Below are positions 35,520 to 43,770 of a stretch of 64,000 bases of DNA, one piece after another. The stretch comes from Pseudomonas vancouverensis (GTDB lineage: Bacteria > Pseudomonadota > Gammaproteobacteria > Pseudomonadales > Pseudomonadaceae): contig NZ_RRZK01000036.1 in NCBI RefSeq assembly GCF_004348895.1, positions 62,001 through 126,000 of the forward strand. Reading direction: 5' to 3'. The notes under the pieces were generated by a model that worked only from the letters and a program-made list of their open reading frames with translations, had not been told where the DNA came from and did not search any database. A program made the translations under genes and the position numbers. Each line of letters begins with the position of its first letter. The stretch's first letter is position 1.

Positions 35520-36046
35520 TACTCCTCGCGGGTCTGGATTTCTAACCCTACCTTACCGATGTTTTCCCGGCGAAGGAACATCTACGCCACCCCGTGCCTG
35601 AATGGACACCGAGAAGAACCGCAGCGATCTCGTGCTACCGAGCACGTACAAATAGTAGGCACCAATGGTGCAAATGCTCAAGATGCACTCGTCATCATGC
35701 CGCTGGCGGGGCTGTATCGGGTCACGTCGGGGACGCTCACCCAGGTGCGAAAGCCTGAACATTGCCGGATGTTGAGACTTAAGACGAACGCCGGTAGTTA
35801 AAGTCACCTGAAGAGGGAGAAAGATATGAGAAGCGTCGCGCAAAATCCGAACAAAAGTGTAGACGAATCCATATAGGCGGACTTTAGCCAAGACCGAAAA
35901 AAAGAGCGTTGAGAATGAGGAACTTTTCCCGGACGGCTCGCTCAGGCTCGGGCCTCCCAGCTGAACATTTTTTAAACAACGCAGTTAAAAGTTGCTCGAA
36001 AAAGAATCAACGCCTACAATTTTTTTTGCTTCTTGCTACACGTCAG
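35520..36046. other. Long gap upstream of oprI with several hairpins, no supported gene
   Basis: About 530 bp without a convincing coding region. Short inverted repeats follow one another: CGTGCT/AGCACG (35631-35646), GCACC/GGTGC (35659-35671), CGTC/GACG (35725-35735) and AACAT/ATGTT (35758-35773). A 16-codon open frame at 35826-35876 has a GAGGGAGA site before its ATG. The part from about 35990 is AT-rich and runs into the oprI promoter. A small RNA is possible but unproven. Confidence 0.4.
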
Positions 36047-36075
36047 TTTTACTTACTACAAGTAATGGGTAGTAT
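36047..36075 (+). promoter_or_regulatory. Candidate oprI promoter
   Basis: TTTTAC (36047-36052) and TAGTAT (36070-36075) are 17 bp apart and sit in an AT-rich tract about 70 bp before the start codon. OprI is among the most abundant proteins of the cell, so a strong promoter is expected. Confidence 0.45.
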
Positions 36076-36142
36076 GTACGCCGGCTATTTCCTCAATCGG
36101 AGGAGAAAGCCACTTAATAGAAAGTCCTTGAAGGGGAACACG

Positions 36143-36394
36143 ATGAACAACGTTCTGAAATTCTCTGCTCTGGCTCTGGCCGCAGTTCTGGCTACCGGTT
36201 GCAGCAGCGCATCGAAAGAAACCGAAGCACGTCTGACCGCTACTGAAGACGCAGCTGCTCGCTCCCAGGCTCGTGCAGACGAAGCTTACCGTAAAGCTGA
36301 TGAAGCTCTGGCTGCTGCTCAAAAAGCACAACAGACTGCTGACGAAGCTAACGAGCGTGCTCTGCGCATGCTGGACAAAGCTAGCCGCAAGTAA
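36143..36394 (+). CDS. oprI: Major outer-membrane lipoprotein I (OprI, Braun-type Lpp)
   Basis: This 83-residue lipoprotein has a signal peptide ending in the lipobox LATGC with C20 as the lipidated residue. The mature part is one long alpha-helix with heptad-like Ala/Glu repeats, giving the trimeric coiled coil of Braun lipoproteins. The C-terminal residue is Lys83, the site of covalent linkage to peptidoglycan. AAGGGG lies 6 nt before the ATG. The L,D-transpeptidase gene convergent to it is a candidate for making that linkage. Confidence 0.96.
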   Translation: MNNVLKFSALALAAVLATGCSSASKETEARLTATEDAAARSQARADEAYRKADEALAAAQKAQQTADEANERALRMLDKASRK

Positions 36395-36416
36395 TAATCC
36401 TTCGGGATTGTTATCA

Positions 36417-36445
36417 AGCCGACCCATTTTTGGGTCGGCTTTTTT
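36417..36445 (+). terminator. Rho-independent terminator of oprI
   Basis: AGCCGACCCA (36417-36426) and TGGGTCGGCT (36431-36440) form a 10-bp stem with a TTTT loop, followed by TTTTT. Confidence 0.93.
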
Positions 36446-36471
36446 ATTGCCCGGCGATTTGTCCAGGCCAT

Positions 36472-36504
36472 AAAAAACCCGCCGACGCGGCCTGCGTCGG
36501 CGGG
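36472..36504 (-). terminator. Rho-independent terminator of the L,D-transpeptidase gene
   Basis: On the minus strand an 11-bp stem (CCCGCCGACGC / GCGTCGGCGGG, 36478-36504) is followed by TTTTTT (36477-36472), 14 nt after the gene's stop. Confidence 0.9.
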
Positions 36505-36517
36505 TTTCAGGCAAGCA

Positions 36518-37489
36518 TTACTGCTGCAGGTCGATCGGTGTGCTCGACACCATCGGCGCCGTCGTACTCGGCACGGCAATCTCTACCGGCAAGCCGTCTT
36601 CGGCAGCGACTACATCCCGCACCACATCCCAGTTCATGCGCAGGTTGTTGGTGATGTCTTCACGCTTGAGCATCGCGTTGATCACCGCCGTGTGCTTGTC
36701 GACCACGGACGGGTTGCCCTTGTCGTCCAGCGGCGTGTGCGCCTCCAGGTAAACCTTGCCGCCACTCATGCCGAACTTGTACGGATCGTTGATGATGCGC
36801 ACCGACGTACCGACCGGCACCATGCCGGCCATTTCCAGCACGTTGTTGTTGAACATGCGGAAGCAACCGTGGCTGGTGCGCATGCCGATACCGAATTTCT
36901 TGTTCGAACCGTGAATCAGGTAGCCCGGAGTGCCCAGACTGAATTTGAACGGCCCCAGGGGGTTGTCAGGGCCTGCCGGCACGACGTTTGGCAGCGGATC
37001 ACCGTCAGCGGCGTGCTCGGCCTTGATCGACGCTGGAGGCGTCCAGGTCGGGTTCGGCGTCTTCGCGGTGATGGTGGTGTGGGCAATGGGCGAACCCCAG
37101 CCTTCACGGCCGATACCCAACGGGAACGTGTACACCACGTTCTTGCCTTTCGGGTAGTAGTAGAGACGGTACTCGGCCAGGTTGATCACGATGCCTTCAC
37201 GGGGGCCCGGCGGCAGGATGAAGCGGGTCGGCAGGATGATTTCGGTGCCGGCGCCAGGCAACCAGGCATCGACGCCCGGGTTGGCGGCGACCATTTCGGT
37301 GTAGCCCAGGTCGTAGGCGGTGCCCAGATCGGCGAAGGTATCTTCGTACTTGGCCTTGATCACCTGGACCTGGCCGATGATGTCTTCACCCGGTGGGGGC
37401 AGGGGAAACTCCAACGCCGCAGCGGGACCGGCCACAAACAGGGCGGCAAGAGTCAGGCAGCGGGTGACGGCAGGAAAGCGCGGCAACAT
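36518..37489 (-). CDS. Periplasmic L,D-transpeptidase (YkuD/ErfK-YbiS family)
   Basis: The 323-residue precursor has a signal peptide (about residues 1-26, cleavage near AAALE), a LysM-like region (about 37-88) and a YkuD catalytic domain with H193 in HGS and the active-site cysteine C209 in TSHGCFRM. Enzymes of this group attach Braun lipoprotein to peptidoglycan or form 3-3 cross-links. The start at 37489 has AAGGA 8 nt upstream; ATG codons at 37507 and 37540 lack a site. It is convergent with oprI, whose C-terminal lysine is a plausible substrate. Confidence 0.9.
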   Translation of the reverse strand: MLPRFPAVTRCLTLAALFVAGPAAALEFPLPPPGEDIIGQVQVIKAKYEDTFADLGTAYDLGYTEMVAANPGVDAWLPGAGTEIILPTRFILPPGPREGIVINLAEYRLYYYPKGKNVVYTFPLGIGREGWGSPIAHTTITAKTPNPTWTPPASIKAEHAADGDPLPNVVPAGPDNPLGPFKFSLGTPGYLIHGSNKKFGIGMRTSHGCFRMFNNNVLEMAGMVPVGTSVRIINDPYKFGMSGGKVYLEAHTPLDDKGNPSVVDKHTAVINAMLKREDITNNLRMNWDVVRDVVAAEDGLPVEIAVPSTTAPMVSSTPIDLQQ

Positions 37490-37862
37490 CCGGAAAATCC
37501 TTCGCATGATCAACAGAGATATAAGAAAGCGATTGTACACCGCTGTCTGTTATTTCGGGGAGATCACCCGATTGCAGGCGATGCAAGGTGATTCAGCGGG
37601 CTTCTGCAGCCCATTGCGAGTGCCTGGCAGAGGACATGTTTTTTTCTAGGTGAATCTATCCGTTGCTGCGGTAACGACCGCCTGGAGTTCCACTCTTACA
37701 AAGGGGGGCGGTTCATCAGTGATGAAAACTGATCGGCCGGCTGTCCGCCTCCACGGGCAAGCCCGCTCCACAGGGATTGCGATGTACACAGCGTTTGTGT
37801 CCATCGATGATCCCCTGTAGCAGCGGGCCTGTTCGCGAAGGCGTCAGATCAGGCGATGACGA
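37490..37862. other. Intergenic region with degenerate Pseudomonas repeats
   Basis: No gene is supported. The stretch CCGTTGCTGCGGTAACGACC (37660-37679) and the following bases are a decayed copy of a repeat found intact at 62.59 kb and inverted at 63.45 kb. REP-like fragments (GGGCAAGCCCGCTCC near 37757 and GCAGCGGGCCTGTTCGCGAAG near 37820) lie closer to glcG. Confidence 0.6.
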
Positions 37863-38303
37863 TCAAGCCGCCACTCCCGCATCCGCCACCAACCCCAGCG
37901 CCTCGATCGCGTTGATCGCACACTGCTCGTCAACATCCGACAGATCGCCGCTGATCCCCACCGCTCCCAGCATATGCCCATCCTTGTCACGAATCAGCAC
38001 ACCCCCTGGTGCCGGCACCACGCTGCCCTGACCGAGGCTGTTCAAGGCGGCGATAAACGCCGGGCGTTGCTGCGCATCCAGCGCCAGCAGGCGTGAGCCC
38101 TTGCCCAGGGCGATGGCGCCCCAGGCCTTGCCGATGGCGACCTGCGGGCGCAGCAGGCTGGCGCCGTCTTCGCGTTGCAGGGTGATCAGGTGCCCGCCGG
38201 CATCCAGTACCGCGATGGTCAGCGGCGCAGCCGAAATGGCTCGCCCTGCGTTGATGGCCTCGTTGACCAGGTTGACTGCGACTTTCAAGGTTAAAGCGCT
38301 CAT
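37863..38303 (-). CDS. GlcG/HbpS-like protein (DUF336)
   Basis: The 146-residue protein belongs to the GlcG/HbpS family, small proteins that often sit in glycolate and glyoxylate gene clusters and whose HbpS members bind haem. Family landmarks are TIAVLDAGGHLITLQRED, the GKAWGAIALG segment, PAPGGVLIRD and GAVGISGDLSDVDEQCA. The start is ATG 38303 with GAGGA upstream. It is divergent from gcl and shares with it an intergenic region with two identical palindromes. Its biochemical role is unknown. Confidence 0.87.
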   Translation of the reverse strand: MSALTLKVAVNLVNEAINAGRAISAAPLTIAVLDAGGHLITLQREDGASLLRPQVAIGKAWGAIALGKGSRLLALDAQQRPAFIAALNSLGQGSVVPAPGGVLIRDKDGHMLGAVGISGDLSDVDEQCAINAIEALGLVADAGVAA

Positions 38304-38396
38304 GGTGCCGTCCTCATTTTGTTTTTCGGAAAGCCGTTGGGCTGCGCCGAAGTGCCGCAGCCCGATGCAACAAATAGAACACAATAGATTATTTAT

Positions 38397-38406
38397 TTGT
38401 ATACAA
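38397..38406. promoter_or_regulatory. Palindromic operator, glcG-proximal copy
   Basis: TTGTATACAA is a perfect 10-bp palindrome of the kind bound by GntR/FadR-type regulators. It overlaps a candidate minus-strand glcG promoter in an AT-rich tract. An identical copy lies at 38535. Confidence 0.6.
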
Positions 38407-38490
38407 TAATTCTCGAAAAGCGCCGCATGCGACGAAAAGCCACAGTGAATCGGGCTTACGACGAATGAAACAAGCGCTTGAGAAAATGGA

Positions 38491-38544
38491 TTGACCTGCG
38501 CCGTCCGCCGTGAATACACTCTGCGCAAAGCCACTTGTATACAA
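38491..38544 (+). promoter_or_regulatory. Candidate gcl promoter and second palindromic operator
   Basis: TTGACC (38491-38496) and TACACT (38515-38520) are 18 bp apart. The palindrome TTGTATACAA (38535-38544), identical to that at 38397, lies just after the predicted transcription start and 27 bp before the gcl ATG, a position suited to repression. Confidence 0.6.
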
Positions 38545-38571
38545 TTACAAAACGTAAAGAGGCACAAAACC

Positions 38572-40347
38572 ATGAGCAAAATGAGAGCAATCGAAGCCGC
38601 CGTTCTGGTGATGCGCCGTGAAGGGGTTGATACCGCTTTTGGCATTCCGGGTGCTGCGATCAACCCGCTGTACTCCGCCCTGCAAAAGGTCGGTGGCATC
38701 GATCACGTCCTCGCTCGCCACGTTGAAGGCGCCTCGCACATGGCCGAGGGCTACACCCGCACCAAGGCCGGCAACATCGGCGTGTGCATCGGTACTTCCG
38801 GCCCTGCCGGTACCGACATGGTCACCGGGCTCTACAGCGCCTCGGCCGACTCGATTCCAATCCTCTGCATTACTGGCCAGGCACCCCGCGCCCGTATGCA
38901 CAAGGAAGACTTCCAGGCGGTCGACATCACCAGCATCGTCAAGCCAGTCACCAAGTGGGCGACCACTGTTCTGGAGCCGGGCCAGGTGCCCTACGCGTTC
39001 CAGAAAGCCTTCTACGAAATGCGCTCCGGCCGCCCAGGCCCGGTGCTGATCGACCTGCCGTTCGACGTGCAGATGGCTGAAATCGAATTCGACATCGACG
39101 CCTACCAGCCACTGCCGCTGGCCAAGCCGAGCGCAACCCGCGTTCAAGTCGAGAAAGCCCTGGCCTTGCTCGATCAGGCCGAGCGTCCATTGCTGGTAGC
39201 CGGTGGCGGCATCATCAATGCCGACGCCAGTGAGCTGCTGGTGGAGTTCGCCGAGCTGACCGGCATCCCGGTCATCCCGACCCTGATGGGCTGGGGCACC
39301 ATTCCCGACGATCACCCGCTGATGGTCGGCATGGTTGGCTTGCAGACTTCGCACCGTTACGGCAACGCCACCCTGTTGAAGTCCGACGTGGTACTGGGCA
39401 TCGGTAACCGCTGGGCCAACCGTCACACCGGTTCGGTCGATGTATACACCGAAGGCCGCAAGTTCATTCACGTCGACATCGAAGGCACGCAGATCGGCCG
39501 CGTGTTCACCCCGGACCTGGGCATCGTTTCCGACGCCGCAGCCGCGCTGACCGTGTTCATCGAAGTCGCCCGTGAATGGCAAGCCGCCGGCAAGCTGAAG
39601 AACCGCAGCGCCTGGCTGCAGGATTGCCAGCAGCGCAAGGCCAGCCTGCAGCGCAAGACCCACTTCGACAACGTGCCGGTCAAGCCGCAGCGCGTCTATG
39701 AAGAGATGAACCAGGTGTTCGGCAAGGACACCTGCTACGTCAGCACCATCGGTCTGTCGCAGATTGCCGGCGCGCAGTTCCTGCACGTCTACAAGCCGCG
39801 TCACTGGATCAACTGCGGTCAGGCCGGTCCATTGGGCTGGACCATTCCGGCGGCGCTGGGTGTGGTCAAGGCCGATCCGAACCGCAAGGTTGTCGCGCTG
39901 TCGGGCGACTATGACTTCCAGTTCATGATCGAAGAGCTGGCGGTGGGCGCGCAGTTCAAGCTGCCGTACATCCACGTGGTGGTGAACAACTCGTACCTGG
40001 GTCTGATCCGTCAGGCACAGCGCGGTTTCGACATGGACTACTGTGTTCAGCTGTCATTCGATAACCTGAACGCACCGGAACTCAACGGTTACGGTGTCGA
40101 CCATATCGCTGTCGCCGAAGGCCTGGGCTGCAAGGCGCTGCGTGTGTTCGAACCGTCCGAAATCCAGCCTGCCCTGCGCAAGGCTCAGGAAATGATCGAA
40201 GAGTTCAAGGTGCCGGTGATCGTCGAGATCATCCTGGAGCGCGTGACCAACATTTCCATGGGTACCGAGATCAACGCCGTCAACGAATTCGAAGACCTGG
40301 CGCTGGTCGGCAACGATGCACCGACGGCGATTTCGTTGCTTGATTAA
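38572..40347 (+). CDS. gcl: Glyoxylate carboligase (tartronate-semialdehyde synthase)
   Basis: The 591-residue ThDP- and FAD-binding enzyme joins two glyoxylate to tartronate semialdehyde and CO2. At the position of the usual catalytic Glu of ThDP enzymes it has Val51 (ARHVEGASH), the unusual replacement known for E. coli Gcl. The ThDP pyrophosphate motif is visible as SGDYDFQFMIEELAV followed by VVNNSYLGLIRQ. The length matches E. coli Gcl (593). GAGG lies 9 nt before the ATG. It heads the gcl-hyi-glxR-ttuD-pyk cluster. Confidence 0.97.
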   Translation: MSKMRAIEAAVLVMRREGVDTAFGIPGAAINPLYSALQKVGGIDHVLARHVEGASHMAEGYTRTKAGNIGVCIGTSGPAGTDMVTGLYSASADSIPILCITGQAPRARMHKEDFQAVDITSIVKPVTKWATTVLEPGQVPYAFQKAFYEMRSGRPGPVLIDLPFDVQMAEIEFDIDAYQPLPLAKPSATRVQVEKALALLDQAERPLLVAGGGIINADASELLVEFAELTGIPVIPTLMGWGTIPDDHPLMVGMVGLQTSHRYGNATLLKSDVVLGIGNRWANRHTGSVDVYTEGRKFIHVDIEGTQIGRVFTPDLGIVSDAAAALTVFIEVAREWQAAGKLKNRSAWLQDCQQRKASLQRKTHFDNVPVKPQRVYEEMNQVFGKDTCYVSTIGLSQIAGAQFLHVYKPRHWINCGQAGPLGWTIPAALGVVKADPNRKVVALSGDYDFQFMIEELAVGAQFKLPYIHVVVNNSYLGLIRQAQRGFDMDYCVQLSFDNLNAPELNGYGVDHIAVAEGLGCKALRVFEPSEIQPALRKAQEMIEEFKVPVIVEIILERVTNISMGTEINAVNEFEDLALVGNDAPTAISLLD

Positions 40348-40382
40348 ATAGCTGCTCGCTCCCTTCGTGGCAGCGGGCTTGT

Positions 40383-40474
40383 GTGGCGAGGAGCTTGCTC
40401 CCGCTCGGCTGCGAAGCAGTCGCAAAGGATTTGGGGCCGCTTCGCGTCCCAACGGGAGCAAGCTCCCTCGCCAC
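40383..40474. repeat. REPIN-like element between gcl and hyi
   Basis: GTGGCGAGGAGCTTGCTCCC at the left end and GGGAGCAAGCTCCCTCGCCA at the right end are inverted copies of one REP sequence (the left copy lacks one G). The unit is 92 bp. Two longer relatives lie at 41322 and 45195. Confidence 0.88.
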
Positions 40475-40520
40475 ACAGGTACGCTCCAACCAGGGGACTA
40501 CACATATTTGGGAGACCACC

Positions 40521-41303
40521 ATGCCGCGTTTCGCAGCCAACCTGTCCATGCTATTCACCGAACAGGACTTCCTTGCCCGTTTCGACGCCGCTGCCAAAGC
40601 CGGTTTCAGTGGTGTCGAATACCTGTTCCCGTACGACTTCAGCTCCGCCGAAATCAAGGCCAAGCTGGATGCCAACGGTCTGACCCAAGTGCTGTTCAAC
40701 CTGCCGGCCGGTGACTGGGCCAAGGGCGAGCGCGGTATCGCCTGCCTGCCGGACCGTGTTGAAGAATTCCGCGCCGGCGTCGACCTGGCCATCGCCTACG
40801 CGCAAGTGCTGGGCAACACCCAGGTCAACTGCCTGGCCGGTATTCGTCCGCAAGGCGTTGATGATGCCACCGTGGAAAAGACCTTCGTCGCCAACCTCAA
40901 GTACGCGGCCGACAAGTTGCAGGCGGCGGGCATCAAACTGGTGATGGAAGCGATCAACACCCGCGACATCCCGGGCTTCTACCTGAACAACACCGCTCAG
41001 GCCCTGTCGGTTCGCGAGCAGGTCGGCAGCGCCAACCTGTTCTTGCAATACGACATCTATCACATGCAAATCATGGAAGGCGATCTGGCCCGCACCCTGC
41101 AATCGCACCTGGCCGAGATCAACCACGTACAGCTCGCGGACAACCCGGGGCGCAACGAACCAGGTACCGGTGAAATCAACTACCGCTTCCTGTTCGAACA
41201 CCTGGACCGCATCGGTTACCAGGGTTGGGTCGGCTGTGAATACAAGCCGCTGACCACCACTGAAGCAGGCCTGGGCTGGCTGAAGACCCATAACGCAAAT
41301 TAA
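40521..41303 (+). CDS. hyi: Hydroxypyruvate isomerase
   Basis: This 260-residue TIM-barrel isomerase interconverts hydroxypyruvate and tartronate semialdehyde. Metal-binding acidic residues of the xylose-isomerase-like fold are seen in MEAINTRDIPGFY, YDIYHMQIMEGD, HVQLADNPGRNEPG and GCEYKP. GGAGACC lies directly before the ATG at 40521. It follows gcl with a REPIN in the spacer and precedes glxR. Confidence 0.95.
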   Translation: MPRFAANLSMLFTEQDFLARFDAAAKAGFSGVEYLFPYDFSSAEIKAKLDANGLTQVLFNLPAGDWAKGERGIACLPDRVEEFRAGVDLAIAYAQVLGNTQVNCLAGIRPQGVDDATVEKTFVANLKYAADKLQAAGIKLVMEAINTRDIPGFYLNNTAQALSVREQVGSANLFLQYDIYHMQIMEGDLARTLQSHLAEINHVQLADNPGRNEPGTGEINYRFLFEHLDRIGYQGWVGCEYKPLTTTEAGLGWLKTHNAN

Positions 41304-41321
41304 GAACACTGCAAAACCCTT

Positions 41322-41452
41322 GTGGCGAGGGAGCTTGCTCCCGCTCGGCTGCGAAGCAGCCGTAAACACTGCAAATCGAGTTTTCCTGAAACACCGCGGT
41401 GGATTGACTTGGGGGTGCTTCGCCCCCCAGCGGGAGCAAGCTCCCTCGCCAC
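41322..41452. repeat. REPIN-like element between hyi and glxR
   Basis: Inverted REP ends GTGGCGAGGGAGCTTGCTCC and GGAGCAAGCTCCCTCGCCAC flank 131 bp. The left part continues CGCTCGGCTGCGAAGCAGCC, also seen in the element at 40383. Confidence 0.9.
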
Positions 41453-41503
41453 AAAAGGTGTCAGGCACATTATTTGGCAAGACAAAAACAAGAGGATTTT
41501 CTC

Positions 41504-42397
41504 ATGGCTAAAATCGGATTTATCGGCACCGGCATCATGGGCCACCCAATGGCTTCGAACCTGCAGAAAGCCGGTCACAGCCTGTTCCTGTCGGCACACC
41601 ACGACGCCGCTCCTGCCGACCTAGTGGCTGCTGGCGCTGTTGCCCTGGCCAACCCGCGTGAAGTCGCCCAGGAAGCCGAATTCATTATCGTCATGGTGCC
41701 CGATACCCCGCAGGTTGAAGACGTACTGTTCCGTGCCGATGGCATCGCCGCTGGCGTGAGCAAAGGCAAAGTGGTCATCGACATGAGCTCGATTTCGCCG
41801 ACCGCCACCAAAGCCTTCGCCGCGAAGATCAACGAAAAAGGCGCGCAATACCTCGACGCCCCGGTATCCGGCGGCGAAGTCGGCGCCAAGGCCGCGACCC
41901 TGAGCATCATGGTCGGTGGCGACTCCGATGCCTTCGAACGCGCTCTGCCACTGTTCCAGGCCATGGGCAAGAACATCACCCTGGTCGGTGGCAACGGCGA
42001 CGGTCAGACCGCGAAAGTGGCCAACCAGATCATCGTCGCCCTGAACATTCAGGCGGTGGCGGAAGCCCTGTTGTTCGCCTCGAAAAACGGTGCCGATCCA
42101 GCCAAGGTCCGTGAAGCGCTGATGGGTGGTTTCGCCTCCTCGAAGATCCTCGAAGTGCACGGCGAGCGCATGATCAAGGGCACCTTCGATCCGGGCTTCC
42201 GCATCAGCCTGCACCAGAAGGACCTGAACCTGGCCCTGCAAGGCGCCAAGGAACTGAACATCAACCTGCCGAACACCGCCAACGCGCAACAGGTGTTCAG
42301 CACCTGCGCAGCCATCGGCGGCAGCAACTGGGACCACTCGGCGTTGATCAAGGGTCTGGAACACATGGCCAACTTCTCGATTCGCGACAAGAAGTAA
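41504..42397 (+). CDS. glxR: Tartronate semialdehyde reductase (2-hydroxy-3-oxopropionate reductase)
   Basis: The 297-residue beta-hydroxyacid dehydrogenase reduces tartronate semialdehyde to D-glycerate. The Rossmann motif is GFIGTGIMGHPMASNL, the substrate-binding motif is DAPVSGGEVGA, and the catalytic lysine lies in GNGDGQTAKVANQ. GAGG precedes the ATG at 41504 by 9 nt. It uses the product of gcl directly and feeds the glycerate kinase downstream. Confidence 0.96.
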   Translation: MAKIGFIGTGIMGHPMASNLQKAGHSLFLSAHHDAAPADLVAAGAVALANPREVAQEAEFIIVMVPDTPQVEDVLFRADGIAAGVSKGKVVIDMSSISPTATKAFAAKINEKGAQYLDAPVSGGEVGAKAATLSIMVGGDSDAFERALPLFQAMGKNITLVGGNGDGQTAKVANQIIVALNIQAVAEALLFASKNGADPAKVREALMGGFASSKILEVHGERMIKGTFDPGFRISLHQKDLNLALQGAKELNINLPNTANAQQVFSTCAAIGGSNWDHSALIKGLEHMANFSIRDKK

Positions 42398-42419
42398 GCC
42401 CTGCCCGTCCTGCATCAAA

Positions 42420-42451
42420 CCTGTGGGAGCCAGCCTGCCAGCTCCCACAGG
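42420..42451. repeat. REP-type hairpin between glxR and ttuD
   Basis: CCTGTGGGAGC and GCTCCCACAGG form a perfect 11-bp stem around a 10-nt loop, with no T tract. Confidence 0.8.
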
Positions 42452-42495
42452 AACCCGAGTTGCTCTTCCAATAACAAGAATTCCGGGAGCCCGCC

Positions 42496-43770
42496 ATGTC
42501 GGTCGATCCGCAACAACTGCTGCGCGAGCTGTTTGCCACAGCCATCGACGCGGCGCATCCAAACCAAGTCCTCGAAGCCCATTTGCCCGCTGACCGCAGC
42601 GGTCGCGTGATCGTCATCGGCGCTGGCAAAGCCGCAGCGGCCATGGCCCAGGTGGTTGAACGCTGCTGGAAAGGTGAAGTCTCTGGCCTGGTGGTGACCC
42701 GTTATGGTCACGGCGCACCCTGCGAAAAAATCGAAGTGGTCGAGGCCGCACACCCAGTCCCTGACGCCGCCGGCCAGGCCGTTGCCAAGCGCGTATTCGA
42801 GCTGGTCAGCGACCTGACTGAAAACGACCGAGTGATCTTCCTGCTCTCCGGTGGCGGCTCTGCCCTGCTGGCACTGCCGGCCGAGGGCATCACCCTGGCT
42901 GACAAGCAGTCGATCAACAAAGCCCTGCTCAAGTCCGGCGCGTCCATCGGCGAGATGAACTGCGTGCGCAAGCACCTCTCGGCGATCAAGGGCGGGCGTC
43001 TGGGCAAGGCCTGCTGGCCGGCCACCGTCTACACCTATGCGATTTCCGATGTGCCGGGCGACCTTGCCACGGTCATCGCTTCAGGCCCGACCGTCGCCGA
43101 CCCGAGCACCTCGGCCGAAGCCCTGGCGATCCTCAAGCGCTACGCCATTGATGTGCCGGCTTCGGTACGCACCTGGCTGCAAAGCCCGGAATCGGAAACG
43201 GTCAAACCCGGCGACCCATGCCTGGCGCGCAGCCATTTCCAGCTGATCGCCCGCCCGCAGCAATCCCTCGAAGCTGCGGCGGTCAAATGCCGTCAGGCCG
43301 GTTTCAGCCCGTTGATCCTCGGCGACCTCGAAGGCGAATCCCGCGAAGTGGCGAAAGTCCACGCCGGTATCGCCCGACAAATCGTCTTGCATGGCCAGCC
43401 ACTGGCAGCGCCTTGCGTGATTCTCTCGGGCGGCGAGACCACCGTGACCGTACGCGGCAATGGCCGTGGCGGTCGCAACGCCGAGTTCCTGCTGAGCCTG
43501 ACCGACAGCCTCAAAGGCCTGCCCGGCGTCTATGCCCTGGCCGGTGATACCGACGGCATCGACGGTTCCGAAGACAACGCCGGCGCAATCATGACCCCGG
43601 ACAGCTACGCCCGTGCAGCCGAACTGGGCCTGAGCGCCAGCGACGAGCTGGACAACAACAATGGCTACGGCTATTTCGCCGCGCTCGATGCGCTGATCGT
43701 CACCGAGCCGACCCGCACCAACGTCAACGACTTCCGCGCCATTCTGATCCTTGAGACTCCAAAGCCATGA
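42496..43770 (+). CDS. ttuD: Glycerate kinase type 2 (MOFRL family; TtuD/GckA)
   Basis: This 424-residue enzyme phosphorylates D-glycerate, giving 2-phosphoglycerate in this family, which enters lower glycolysis. The family features IGAGKAAAAMAQ near residue 42, LLSGGGSALL, the NCVRKHLSAIKGGRL segment and the C-terminal MOFRL domain (ILSGGETTVTVRG, GRGGRNAEFLLS, AGDTDGIDGSEDNAGA) are present. GGGAG lies 7 nt before the ATG. It overlaps pyk by 4 nt (ATGA). Confidence 0.94.
   Translation: MSVDPQQLLRELFATAIDAAHPNQVLEAHLPADRSGRVIVIGAGKAAAAMAQVVERCWKGEVSGLVVTRYGHGAPCEKIEVVEAAHPVPDAAGQAVAKRVFELVSDLTENDRVIFLLSGGGSALLALPAEGITLADKQSINKALLKSGASIGEMNCVRKHLSAIKGGRLGKACWPATVYTYAISDVPGDLATVIASGPTVADPSTSAEALAILKRYAIDVPASVRTWLQSPESETVKPGDPCLARSHFQLIARPQQSLEAAAVKCRQAGFSPLILGDLEGESREVAKVHAGIARQIVLHGQPLAAPCVILSGGETTVTVRGNGRGGRNAEFLLSLTDSLKGLPGVYALAGDTDGIDGSEDNAGAIMTPDSYARAAELGLSASDELDNNNGYGYFAALDALIVTEPTRTNVNDFRAILILETPKP

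Noticed and set aside
35553..35891. 112-codon open frame on the minus strand upstream of the GNAT gene
   Set aside because: It begins with TTG without an SD, has no recognisable domain, and lies in a region better described as intergenic with hairpins.
38304..38699. N-terminal extension of the GlcG-like frame
   Set aside because: It would run through the divergent promoter region, and the ATG at 38303 has a GAGGA site and gives the family length.
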